The position numbers and the translations under genes were made by a program. The notes under the pieces are model-generated. The model ran no database searches. It was not told the DNA's origin and saw only the letters and a program-made list of their open reading frames with translations. Positions 1-8,464 of a stretch of DNA of 64,000 bases are shown here, one piece after another. Every line of letters begins with the position of its first letter. Position 1 is the stretch's first letter. The stretch comes from Legionella quateirensis (lineage in GTDB: Bacteria > Pseudomonadota > Gammaproteobacteria > Legionellales > Legionellaceae), in contig NZ_LNYR01000021.1 in assembly GCF_001467955.1 (NCBI RefSeq), forward strand, positions 81,910 to 145,909. Reading direction: 5' to 3'.

Positions 1-939
1 GAGGACAATTTCGTTTTTGAACTCTCTCGTGAAGAATTTTTAGAGCTCTATTTTGAAGATTTGGAATTGCCTGATTTGGTAAAAAAAGAACTGGCGCGCA
101 TCAGCACGTATAAAACCGTCAGAGCTGGAGTGACTACCAGTGGTATTCCTAATAATATCAACGTGCTACGCTCAATGAAACAGGCTACTGGACGACGAGT
201 TGCCCTGGCTTCACCCTATAAAAGACAACTGAGAGAAACAGAAGAAGAACTGGCTCGCCTTAAAGAACTCTCCAATCCTGATGCAGTTGAGCTATCAAGA
301 CTGGAAAGAGACATCGAATTTTACAAGAAAAAGATACAAACAGTGCCTTTTATAGACACCATTGATCTCCGCTATAATCATCGCGTCCGTATCGCCGCCC
401 CGTCTACCCAGGCCGTCATGTTTTGTGTGATGGACGTATCAGGATCAATGGATGAAGCAAAAAAGGACATAGCAAAACGGTTCTTTATTTTGCTGTATAT
501 GTTTCTCACCAAAAATTATGAAAAAATTGAATTGGTTTTTATTCGTCACCATACTTCAGCAAAAGAAGTCAATGAAGAAGAGTTTTTTTACTCTCGTGAA
601 ACAGGGGGTACGGTAGTTTCCAGCGCCCTGGAGTTATTAAATACCATAATAGAGGCACGTTACCCTCCTCAGGCATGGAACATCTATGTGGCGCAAGCTT
701 CTGATGGCGACAACTGGAATGCGGATTCACCCTATTGCCAGGAGTTACTGCAGGAAAAAATTATGCCCTTACTGCAGTATTTTGCTTATATTGAAATTAT
801 GCCTCGGCATCATCAAAGTCTCTGGGAAGTATACCAACAAGTGAAAGAGCGATACCCAAACTTTGCGATGGAAAATATTGATAACGTAGCCGATATTTAT
901 CCAGTATTTCGCGAATTATTTAAGAGGAAAACTGCATGA
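1..939 (+). CDS. yeaH: YeaH/YhbH family (DUF444) protein, 5' end outside window
   Basis: The reading frame is open from base 1, so the window starts inside the gene; about 312 residues remain of a family usually near 420. The visible part has a charged coiled segment, then a von Willebrand A-like fold with the MIDAS-type motif DVSGSMDE, and ends at a TGA overlapping the next start. YeaH proteins act with the PrkA/YeaG kinase and a SpoVR protein in stress and stationary-phase responses in enterobacteria; the biochemical role is poorly defined. The downstream SpoVR gene fits that triad, so a prkA/yeaG gene is expected just upstream. A TTG at 61 is an in-frame codon and not the true start. Confidence 0.9.
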   Translation, partial: EDNFVFELSREEFLELYFEDLELPDLVKKELARISTYKTVRAGVTTSGIPNNINVLRSMKQATGRRVALASPYKRQLRETEEELARLKELSNPDAVELSRLERDIEFYKKKIQTVPFIDTIDLRYNHRVRIAAPSTQAVMFCVMDVSGSMDEAKKDIAKRFFILLYMFLTKNYEKIELVFIRHHTSAKEVNEEEFFYSRETGGTVVSSALELLNTIIEARYPPQAWNIYVAQASDGDNWNADSPYCQELLQEKIMPLLQYFAYIEIMPRHHQSLWEVYQQVKERYPNFAMENIDNVADIYPVFRELFKRKTA

Positions 940-2450
940 AAAAAAAGCCTTTATCAACTGGTGCAGAATGGACTTTTGAGTTAATACAGGCTTACGACCG
1001 AGAAATTGCTCGAATCGCCAAAAGCTTTAACCTGGATACTTATCCTAACCAGATTGAGATTATTACTGCAGAACAAATGATGGATGCTTACGCTTCAGTA
1101 GGTATGCCTATAGGCTATCATCACTGGTCCTTTGGTAAACATTTTGTAGGCGTTGAAAAAAGTTACAAACGTGGACAAATGGGGCTTGCCTATGAACTGG
1201 TGATTAACTCCAATCCTTGTATCTCCTATCTCATGGAAGAAAATACCATGGCGATGCAGGCTCTGGTAATTGCCCATGCGTGTTATGGACACAATTCGTT
1301 CTTTAAAAATAATTACTTATTTAAAATGTGGACATCCGCTGATGCCATTATTGATTATTTGGTCTTCGCTAAAAAATACATCAGTGATTGTGAAGAGCGT
1401 CATGGAATTGATGAGGTTGAGGCGGTTATTGACGCCTGTCATGCCTTAATGAACTATGGTGTAGATCGGTACAAACATCCTACCGCATTGTCCATTCAGG
1501 AAGAGAAAATTCGTCAACAAAACCGGGAAATTTACATGCAGTCCCAGGTTAATGAGTTATGGCGAACCATCCCTCACAGTAAACAAATCGATGAAAATGG
1601 ACAGAAGAAACGATTTCCAGAGGAACCGCAGGAAAATATTTTATATTTTATCGAAAAAAATGCGCCCTTATTAGAACCTTGGCAAAGAGAAATTGTACGG
1701 ATAGTGAGAAAACTCGCCCAATATTTTTACCCTCAAGGACAAACCAAAGTCATGAATGAAGGTTGGGCCTGTTTTTGGCATTATACCATTTTACATGCCT
1801 TATATGACGAAGGTTTGGTTACTGATGAGTTTATGCTGGAAATTCTACAAAGCCATACCAACGTGATTATGCAACCAGCGTATAACAGTCCCTATTACAA
1901 TGGTATTAACCCCTATACCTTGGGTTACCATATGATGCAGGATATCAAACGAATTTGTGAAAATCCGACAGAAGAAGATAAAAAATGGTTTCCTTATCTG
2001 GCCAACACTGATTGGCTTACCAGTTTGGATACCGCAATGAGAAATTATAAAGATGAAAGTTTTATCGCTCAGTATCTGTCTCCAAAACTGATACGAGACT
2101 TAAAGTTATTCCATATAGTAGATGATGACCGTAGCCCCGAACTTTATGTGCATGCAATTCACAATGAACCCGGTTATCAACAAATACGAGAGGCTTTATC
2201 CAAACAATATAATTTAGGTTATTTAGAGCCGGATATCCAGGTTTACTCAGTAGATCTGCAGGGAGATCGTTCATTAACCTTAAGGTATACCCAGCAAAAT
2301 CGAGTACCTTTGGGAGAGACAACTGCGGATGTGCTAAAACATCTCCATAGCTTATGGAAATTTCCCGTTATACTACAGGCAGTAGATGCGGAAAACAAAG
2401 TGACTGCAGAGTATACCTGCCCACCTGCAACATCTAAAGTACCCAATTAA
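936..2450 (+). CDS. ycgB: SpoVR family protein
   Basis: 504 residues, close to E. coli YcgB (about 510). Its ATG overlaps the stop of the yeaH-like gene as ATGA, implying translational coupling. Conserved SpoVR features include the N-terminal FELIQAYDREIARIA segment, the histidine-containing GHNSFFKNNYLF stretch, and MNEGWACFWHYTILHAL in the middle. In spore formers SpoVR affects the spore cortex; in Proteobacteria it belongs to the yeaG-yeaH-ycgB stress group. Molecular activity is unknown. A hairpin lies 20 bases after the stop. Confidence 0.92.
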   Translation: MKKKPLSTGAEWTFELIQAYDREIARIAKSFNLDTYPNQIEIITAEQMMDAYASVGMPIGYHHWSFGKHFVGVEKSYKRGQMGLAYELVINSNPCISYLMEENTMAMQALVIAHACYGHNSFFKNNYLFKMWTSADAIIDYLVFAKKYISDCEERHGIDEVEAVIDACHALMNYGVDRYKHPTALSIQEEKIRQQNREIYMQSQVNELWRTIPHSKQIDENGQKKRFPEEPQENILYFIEKNAPLLEPWQREIVRIVRKLAQYFYPQGQTKVMNEGWACFWHYTILHALYDEGLVTDEFMLEILQSHTNVIMQPAYNSPYYNGINPYTLGYHMMQDIKRICENPTEEDKKWFPYLANTDWLTSLDTAMRNYKDESFIAQYLSPKLIRDLKLFHIVDDDRSPELYVHAIHNEPGYQQIREALSKQYNLGYLEPDIQVYSVDLQGDRSLTLRYTQQNRVPLGETTADVLKHLHSLWKFPVILQAVDAENKVTAEYTCPPATSKVPN

Positions 2451-2469
2451 CAACTACCATCAGGATGTT

Positions 2470-2502
2470 GTTTCTCCCGCTCATATTATTGACGGGAGAA
2501 AC
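2470..2502 (+). terminator. Hairpin after the SpoVR gene
   Basis: Ten-base perfect inverted repeat GTTTCTCCCG / CGGGAGAAAC with a 13-base loop, 20 bases past the SpoVR stop. No T-run follows on either strand. The convergent gene begins its stop at 2573, so it may serve either side. Confidence 0.5.
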
Positions 2503-2572
2503 AGGCTTGAGTGCACTTAAATTCAGAGTGAACTCTTTTTTAAATCCTACTCCCCCATGTCTATCCAAGGAT

Positions 2573-5392
2573 TTAATTCATACCGGGATACTCAGAAGCA
2601 TAGCCGCTTGAGGAAGTATCTGTATCGGAATCAGATGAGCTTGCAAAAAATGTCTGCACTAATGGCTTCTGCACTTCTCGACGCGGTGTAACATTGCCGT
2701 TTGCTTTAAAACTCAATCCTGAAAATTGCTCCTGTTTCAACAGATCGTTTAATTCTTTAATGCATTCTGACACATCAAGAGCACTCTTTTTGATTGAAGC
2801 GGTATCTTTTGGCACGGCAACAATGCTGCCAAAATTAAGATCAGTTGCAATCATTTGACCTATTTTTTTCCTTTTTCGATCATCCTTGGTGACCGGAACA
2901 AAAATCATATCCTGTAGTGATTGAGGCTCATCGTCTATCAAACTCTTAAGGGGTATCGGCGAAGCCAAGGATTGAATTGCCGCCGGAAGAATTTTGAGAT
3001 ACCACATCTTCATAGTAGTGTCTGTCAAAAGCTGTGCTTCTTCATAAATAATTGGATTAATAAATCGTAATAAAATTAAAGCCAACAATTTACGAAACAG
3101 CGGATCTTCAGTGCTGGAGTGCTTTTCTTCTCTTCGCATCAAATCAGAATAGCTTAAAGTTAAAACCTTCTGGATTAAGATTGGAAACTCTTTCGGAGAC
3201 AAAATGGTCCTGACTACACTAAAAAAATTGTTCTGAATTGTCTTGATATCCACTTGTTCCGCGTCAAAACTCTCCGGTGTCAAGACCATAGACTCTCGTT
3301 GTTTTACTTTAATTTTGGAAAACGAATCTGCAAGAGTTAACACAGTGCTCCAAACCTTTTTCTTAAATTCTTTACTGTCTTCATGCGCTAATAATTGATG
3401 AATCAGCATGGATAAAAGTTTATTACCTCGACACCAGCTTTCATCCGTCTCTTCATTTAACAATTCGCTAAATACAGCAAGAAATTCTGTCTCTGAAAGA
3501 TGAGTCATTAACAGAGCTGCAATCTGTTTATTGGATTTATCACAAGCCTCATTAAGCACTCGCACACCCCAGGTGAATTTCTTGTTATCCTTTGGCTTAA
3601 CCAGCGACAATACAAATTGAGTCGCCTTTTCCAAATCGCAGGAAAATAATTCATTAAAATAACCTTCCAATGAGGGTACATTTTGCGACGTGCTGATCAA
3701 AGACAGTCGGGGAATCACTGCATGGCTCGCTCTGCGCTCTACTGTCTTATGTTCCTTTGTGCTGGATTGACTTCGATTTCTGGAAGACTTCTCAACTATA
3801 GATGGTTTTGAAGATGAAGAAGAACTGCTGGCAATGCTGTTTTGAGCAGGACTATAAAAGCTCATTGTTCGAGATGAAGAATAGATTCCTCTGTTAGTTG
3901 AGCCTAAATCCTCTGATTGTTTAGAACCTTTTACAACGGAACTCTCAGACGCTTTTCTTGCTCTTCTGGGAGCATCGCGTTCTTTATCCAATCGACGATT
4001 TTGTTGCTGTTTTTGTTCCAATTCGTCAGCCAACACAATGTGTTTCGGTTTTACGCTGGATTGATGCTCAATATCTGGAGCACCAATAGCAGAGAAAATC
4101 AGTTTTACCTTTTCCTGAATGTCATTACCCGTCACCAGATCCAGAAATACAGGTGCTTTAGCCATACTGTTAGTTCGAGGAGCTATCGGACTCATGCCCA
4201 GCAATACATGAAATGCGAGTGATAATTCCAGTCGTAATGTAGGTAAATTTAAATCTTTCCAGGTTCCATGGAATTTTAAACTGGCCTCGATACGATCTAA
4301 TAAAGGTGAAATAAAACAAAAGTAGAATGCAGATTTCAAATACAGGTCCTGACTTGAATTTAATTCGTTAATCTTGTGTTCTCTGTCGGCAATATTAATC
4401 TTGGCCACTGTTAATATATGGTTGTATTGAACGGCAACATTCAGTGCCGATTCAAAAAACTCTTTAAACAGAGGTATAACGGTATTATCCTTGAGTTCTG
4501 TCTCTAAAGTATCAATACTGGTTATGTTGGTTTCTGTGGTGAGCCTCACAACAAATCGATCACAGATGGCATTACACCTTTTATCGTTATTTACTAACAA
4601 TGATAAGATCTGAACCAGCATGCTGTTATTACGGCAGTATAATTGCGTTTGTTCATTAGCAAAAAATGCGTCCATTACCTGACGATTGTCCTGATTATTC
4701 TCAATAAAAAAGCAGGATAATGCGCTTGCCAATCCTTTATTTTGAATACCGCTGATGATTTTTATAAATTTATATAATCCATTAATATAAACTCCATTAT
4801 ATTTAAAATTTTGTAGTGAATTACTTTTTAATAGTAGGGGTGGTAACTTGGAGCAGCTGGCTATTGTTGATTCCGCAGTTCCAGAATCAACGGATAACTG
4901 TTCTTCCAAAAGAACGCGAGAAGCAACGATATCCTTTCTGGTGACACCAAAAATGAGTTTAATTTGTGCTTTAGTCTTCGCTTTCACCGATTCAAACAAT
5001 TGAATCACATCAATCGTTCCATCCGTTAACTTGGGTATACCTTTTAAGTCTTTATTACGGAATATTTTGCCAAACTCTTTGGTCTGATAAAAAACATCCG
5101 GATCGTTAGAAAAAACACTGCCTAGAGTGAGCAATAAATTGGCTGCATTTCTTTTATAAGCCTCTTTAAATTGCCCCGCACTCGACGACTTCTTCTTTTT
5201 CTCCACAAGATCTTTCTCAGAGAGAATCACCAGCTCAAGAAGGCTTTTCGTTTCCGTTGACAACTGAATGGAATTTTTAAATTCCTCTAAGGTGGAAACT
5301 CCATCATGTAATCCAAATTTTTTCGCTAAACGTTGCGCCTCTTCGATCACAACTAATATGATTTGATACTTCTGCCTGGGGGTTAATTTCAT
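2573..5392 (-). CDS. Large protein with two RasGAP-like segments, candidate effector
   Basis: 939 residues, soluble, no signal peptide. I do not recognise a named gene. Residues about 575-820 read like a RasGAP domain: the arginine-finger-type motif WCRGNKLL (R655), a helical stretch, then the signature LLRFINPII (R776) followed by KMWYLKILPAAIQSLA. Residues about 205-400 repeat the pattern weakly: LYCRNNSMLVQILSLL (R254), then YFCFISPLL at about 358-365, where the FLR arginine is Cys. A low-complexity basic/serine-rich linker (about 455-560) joins the two halves, and the C-terminus is Ser/Asp/Glu-rich, as in many Dot/Icm substrates. RasGAPs accelerate GTP hydrolysis by Ras-like GTPases and are eukaryotic domains, so a host target is plausible. 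Function is inferred from motifs only. Confidence 0.7.
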   Translation of the reverse strand: MKLTPRQKYQIILVVIEEAQRLAKKFGLHDGVSTLEEFKNSIQLSTETKSLLELVILSEKDLVEKKKKSSSAGQFKEAYKRNAANLLLTLGSVFSNDPDVFYQTKEFGKIFRNKDLKGIPKLTDGTIDVIQLFESVKAKTKAQIKLIFGVTRKDIVASRVLLEEQLSVDSGTAESTIASCSKLPPLLLKSNSLQNFKYNGVYINGLYKFIKIISGIQNKGLASALSCFFIENNQDNRQVMDAFFANEQTQLYCRNNSMLVQILSLLVNNDKRCNAICDRFVVRLTTETNITSIDTLETELKDNTVIPLFKEFFESALNVAVQYNHILTVAKINIADREHKINELNSSQDLYLKSAFYFCFISPLLDRIEASLKFHGTWKDLNLPTLRLELSLAFHVLLGMSPIAPRTNSMAKAPVFLDLVTGNDIQEKVKLIFSAIGAPDIEHQSSVKPKHIVLADELEQKQQQNRRLDKERDAPRRARKASESSVVKGSKQSEDLGSTNRGIYSSSRTMSFYSPAQNSIASSSSSSSKPSIVEKSSRNRSQSSTKEHKTVERRASHAVIPRLSLISTSQNVPSLEGYFNELFSCDLEKATQFVLSLVKPKDNKKFTWGVRVLNEACDKSNKQIAALLMTHLSETEFLAVFSELLNEETDESWCRGNKLLSMLIHQLLAHEDSKEFKKKVWSTVLTLADSFSKIKVKQRESMVLTPESFDAEQVDIKTIQNNFFSVVRTILSPKEFPILIQKVLTLSYSDLMRREEKHSSTEDPLFRKLLALILLRFINPIIYEEAQLLTDTTMKMWYLKILPAAIQSLASPIPLKSLIDDEPQSLQDMIFVPVTKDDRKRKKIGQMIATDLNFGSIVAVPKDTASIKKSALDVSECIKELNDLLKQEQFSGLSFKANGNVTPRREVQKPLVQTFFASSSDSDTDTSSSGYASEYPGMN

Positions 5393-5520
5393 AAAATACT
5401 ACTCTTAAAATAAAAAATTTGAATGATACAACGAAAATTAGATAGGAGGCTGCTTGCCAAATAAATAGAATCCTGCATTAACCTTTTAATTCAATTGATA
5501 CCTGTTTTTAAATCAACATA

Positions 5521-5559
5521 TACAACCTCTCTGCTCTATAAAAATTCCGAGAGGTTGTA
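5521..5559 (-). terminator. Hairpin downstream of the aminopeptidase paralogue
   Basis: Eleven-base perfect inverted repeat TACAACCTCTC / GAGAGGTTGTA, 11 bases past the stop of the minus-strand gene. No clean T-run follows, so strength is uncertain. Confidence 0.6.
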
Positions 5560-5569
5560 CAATAAATAA

Positions 5570-6544
5570 TTAGGAGGCTAATTCTATTGCCAGCGCAATG
5601 GCCAGTTTGGCAAAGTTAGTCATATGATTTAAGTTTAAAAAATCCATTGTATCGGAAGAACTGTGTATGTAGGGATTGCGTTCTTCAAAATCAGACTCTG
5701 ATGGAAATGCAGTAGAGATTCCCTCTTCATTCCAGGTCGCATGATCACTGCACTCATAACCGCAACGAGAATAATCTACCGGCACGTGAATGTAGGTAGT
5801 GATTAATTGTGCAATATATTTAGATAAATTGTGATCGGTATAGTCTGTATATACCCACATGGTTGGATCATCTGCATTGGCACGATAACCGGTCATGTCG
5901 AATTGAATTACTGCTTTAACGGGAATGGCTTTTTCTTGAAAGTACTGTACAACATATTGAGAACCAGCTAAATCACGTGTTCCCGCAGCATACCAGATAA
6001 TATAGATGGGGCGATTAAAACTCAGCTTGGAAGCTAATAAAACACGGGCTGCTTCCATGATCGTTGCAGAACCACTGCCATCATCCGCTCCTGGCATATG
6101 GCCATCAGGAGTGTCCATATGAGCACCGATGACAATTGCGGGGGCCTTAATATTCTTTCCAATAACAGTAACCAAAGAAGGTTGTTTGTACCATCCTGTT
6201 TTAACAAAGAAGGCTTCCGTATCGGAGCGACCATACTCCATTGCCATTGCATCAAAGGTAGTTTTTAACCAATTAGCAGTTTCAACGCCTGTGTCTTTGG
6301 TTGCCGAGCGATTGGTATAAGAAGTCAAATGATTTAATGTAAGCCAAATATTATCCGCTACGACTGTTTTCAAAGCCGCATTAACTTCTTTGGTATGTTT
6401 AATTTCAAAATGATTTTGTTTTTCTTTAGCAGATGCGCGAGACTGAGTAACTACCGATTCTTCTTGAGATGATTGAAACTCTGCAAAAATTGAATTACTG
6501 GCTAAGACTAAACCTGCAGTAACCAATAGTATAAATTTACGCAT
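5570..6544 (-). CDS. M28 family aminopeptidase paralogue, probably inactive
   Basis: 324 residues with a signal peptide (MRKFILLVTAGLVLASNSIFA). It is clearly a paralogue of the gene at 6935-8140 but lacks about 80 residues of the N-terminal pro-region. M28 zinc ligands are visible: H142 in GAHMDT, D155 in GADDG, D216 in QFDMTGY and H268 in CSDHATW. The key pair corresponding to the catalytic base and a metal-binding Glu (AAEER in the paralogue) reads AAGTR at 187-191. Loss of both glutamates predicts no peptidase activity. The ORF is otherwise intact, so it may be a retained binding protein or a gene early in decay. Confidence 0.85.
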   Translation of the reverse strand: MRKFILLVTAGLVLASNSIFAEFQSSQEESVVTQSRASAKEKQNHFEIKHTKEVNAALKTVVADNIWLTLNHLTSYTNRSATKDTGVETANWLKTTFDAMAMEYGRSDTEAFFVKTGWYKQPSLVTVIGKNIKAPAIVIGAHMDTPDGHMPGADDGSGSATIMEAARVLLASKLSFNRPIYIIWYAAGTRDLAGSQYVVQYFQEKAIPVKAVIQFDMTGYRANADDPTMWVYTDYTDHNLSKYIAQLITTYIHVPVDYSRCGYECSDHATWNEEGISTAFPSESDFEERNPYIHSSSDTMDFLNLNHMTNFAKLAIALAIELAS

Positions 6545-6882
6545 TTACTCTCCCAATTTAATTTTTTAACCAATTTTACCGCATAATAAATGAAACCATT
6601 CATAGGTTCTTTTAAGAAAAAACATGTGCCAACAAGGGCTTATATGTGTTCTCAAAGGCCATTAACAACCATTATACCGGTTATTTGGTTCGATTTTAAA
6701 ATTCTATGGACAAATATACTACAATAAAATCAAAAAATATACCTGAAAAGTCAAAAATAGTTGCTTCCCACGTGTTTTTGGTTGATACAAAGAGGCCATG
6801 AATTTCAATTGGTGTTATTTTCTTGATTATTGAATAAGTTTTTAGAATGTGAGGGTTAAATTATTTAATCCGTGTGTTGGTA
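6545..6882. other. Intergenic, no gene seen
   Basis: AT-rich spacer between the two aminopeptidase genes. No ORF with a credible ribosome site or RNA gene was found; it must carry the promoter of the minus-strand paralogue, but I could not single out convincing -35/-10 boxes. Confidence 0.5.
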
Positions 6883-6910
6883 TGTTATCCCCCGGTTTAG
6901 AGGGATAACA
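6883..6910 (-). terminator. Hairpin downstream of lapA
   Basis: Nine-base perfect repeat TGTTATCCC / GGGATAACA with a 10-base loop, 25 bases past the lapA stop on the minus strand. No T-run, so a possible rather than certain terminator. Confidence 0.5.
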
Positions 6911-6934
6911 TTGAAGCAATTTATTGAGAATCAA

Positions 6935-8140
6935 TTACTCAGATGCCATTTCGATCACAAACGCCAGGGCTAATTTAGAGAAATTAGTCATGTGTTCAAG
7001 GCTCAATAAGGACATGGTATCTGAAGAACTATGAATATAGGGATTGTGATCTTCAAAATTGGATTCACATGGGAACGCAGCAGGAACACCTATTTCAGTC
7101 CAGGAAGCATGATCACTGCAGCCGTACCCACAGTGTGAATAATCCACAGGAACATGTACATAGGTATCGATCAGCTTCGCGATATAGTTACTTAATCCCC
7201 GATCAGTATAGTCAGTAAATACCCACATGGTAGGATCTTCTGCTTTCACACGATATCCAGTCATATCAAATTGAACGGCAGCTTTAACCGGTATGGAATG
7301 CTCCTGGAAATGTTCCACTACATGTTGAGAACCAACCAACCCTCTTTCTTCAGCAGCATACCAAATGATATAAACAGGACGTTTGAATGTTGTTTTTGAT
7401 GCTAACAGGACGCGTGCTGTTTCCATAACACTTGAAGAACCACTGCCATCATCACCAGCACCCGGCATACGACCATCAAGAGTATCCATATGAGCACCAA
7501 TCACAATGCCAGGAGCCTTGATGTCTTTACCTATAACGGTTACTAAAGAAGGTTGTTTATACCAACCTGTTTTCACAAAATAGGTTTCTGTGTCAGTTCG
7601 GCCGTACTCAACAGCCATCGCTTCAAAAGTAGCCTTCAACCAATTCGCTGTTTCAACACCTGTATCTTTAGTTGCAGAACGATTGTGATAGGAGGTTAAG
7701 TGAGTCAGGGTTTGCCAAATATTATCAGCAACTACTTCATTTAAAGCCGCATTAACTTCTTCCTGATGTTTAATTTCATATACATCTTTATTTAACTTAC
7801 CCAGAGTAAGAGAATTTAAAGTGCTTTGTTGCAACAGGTTCTGTGCAGACTGTTTTTTGACAGCGATTTGTGCTCCAGTGACTTTATGACTGACGTTCAC
7901 AAAATGACCGCATTTTACTTGATCTGCTAATAATACCAGTTTCTCTACATCGCTGGATTGCACATCAATAATTTTAAATTGTTTGTTTTCAGCTAATACA
8001 TCATGAGGTACCGCAATTTTTGCAGCCAGGCATTGAGGTACTTGTAATTGCTCATGTGCTGGAATGCTTGCAGCAAAAAGTGAGTTACTTGCAAATACTA
8101 AGCCTGTTGTTACACAGGTCATCCATTGGTTTAAACGCAT
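6935..8140 (-). CDS. lapA: Secreted M28 zinc aminopeptidase, LapA-like
   Basis: 401 residues. The start at 8140 is chosen over an upstream in-frame codon at 8164 because AGGAGAGG lies directly before it and the protein then opens with a signal peptide (MRLNQWMTCVTTGLVFASNS). An N-terminal pro-region of about 115 residues precedes the M28 peptidase domain. All catalytic positions are present: H217 (GAHMDT), D231 (GDDGS), E264-E265 (AAEER), D292 (QFDMTGY) and H344 (CSDHASW). LapA in L. pneumophila is a type II-secreted aminopeptidase releasing N-terminal Leu, Phe and Tyr, supplying amino acids. The lapA name rests on family and on mavN being next door, as in L. pneumophila; LapB is the alternative. 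Confidence 0.88.
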   Translation of the reverse strand: MRLNQWMTCVTTGLVFASNSLFAASIPAHEQLQVPQCLAAKIAVPHDVLAENKQFKIIDVQSSDVEKLVLLADQVKCGHFVNVSHKVTGAQIAVKKQSAQNLLQQSTLNSLTLGKLNKDVYEIKHQEEVNAALNEVVADNIWQTLTHLTSYHNRSATKDTGVETANWLKATFEAMAVEYGRTDTETYFVKTGWYKQPSLVTVIGKDIKAPGIVIGAHMDTLDGRMPGAGDDGSGSSSVMETARVLLASKTTFKRPVYIIWYAAEERGLVGSQHVVEHFQEHSIPVKAAVQFDMTGYRVKAEDPTMWVFTDYTDRGLSNYIAKLIDTYVHVPVDYSHCGYGCSDHASWTEIGVPAAFPCESNFEDHNPYIHSSSDTMSLLSLEHMTNFSKLALAFVIEMASE

Positions 8141-8162
8141 ATCCTCTCCTAATTTATAGTTC

Positions 8163-8241
8163 ACAGGACTTACGAAAAACCCCCAGATCGAGGTAATAGG
8201 AATTTTTAACGAAGAGGTTGAGCGTTTTTCGTAAGTCCTGT
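8163..8241. repeat. 79-bp element with 18-bp perfect terminal inverted repeats
   Basis: ACAGGACTTACGAAAAAC at 8163-8180 is the exact reverse complement of 8224-8241. The 43-base core has no ORF. A second element with the same termini (CAGGACTTA / TAAGTCCTG) lies at 42725-42846. It looks like a MITE-type or palindromic intergenic repeat placed directly upstream of lapA. Confidence 0.8.
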
Positions 8242-8415
8242 TTCAGTGACGATACTACATGATGAACAAAATGATGCAAGCAAACTTTTCAAAATCGTAC
8301 AATTAACCTGGCTCGCCAGGTCATTCTGAGCCGCAAAGTCATTAACGTGAGCTCGATCATGCAAGAGCACAGGAACCGCCTTATGATTTCGATATGTTCT
8401 ATTTTTAGCCTTAAT

Positions 8416-8446
8416 GCTATTGATAATCATTTTCATTTGGTATAAA
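8416..8446 (+). promoter_or_regulatory. Fur box overlapping the mavN promoter
   Basis: Bases 8416-8434 match the 19-base E. coli Fur consensus at 16 positions by my count, with the core GATAATCATTTTC at 8422-8434. A possible -35 TTGATA (8420-8425) and -10 TATAAA (8441-8446) with 15-base spacing overlap the box. Iron-bound Fur would therefore block the promoter, consistent with the reported iron regulation of iroT/mavN. The 5-base-short spacing tolerance makes the promoter boxes less certain than the operator. Confidence 0.75.
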
Positions 8447-8464
8447 GTTCTTCTTCAAACATCT

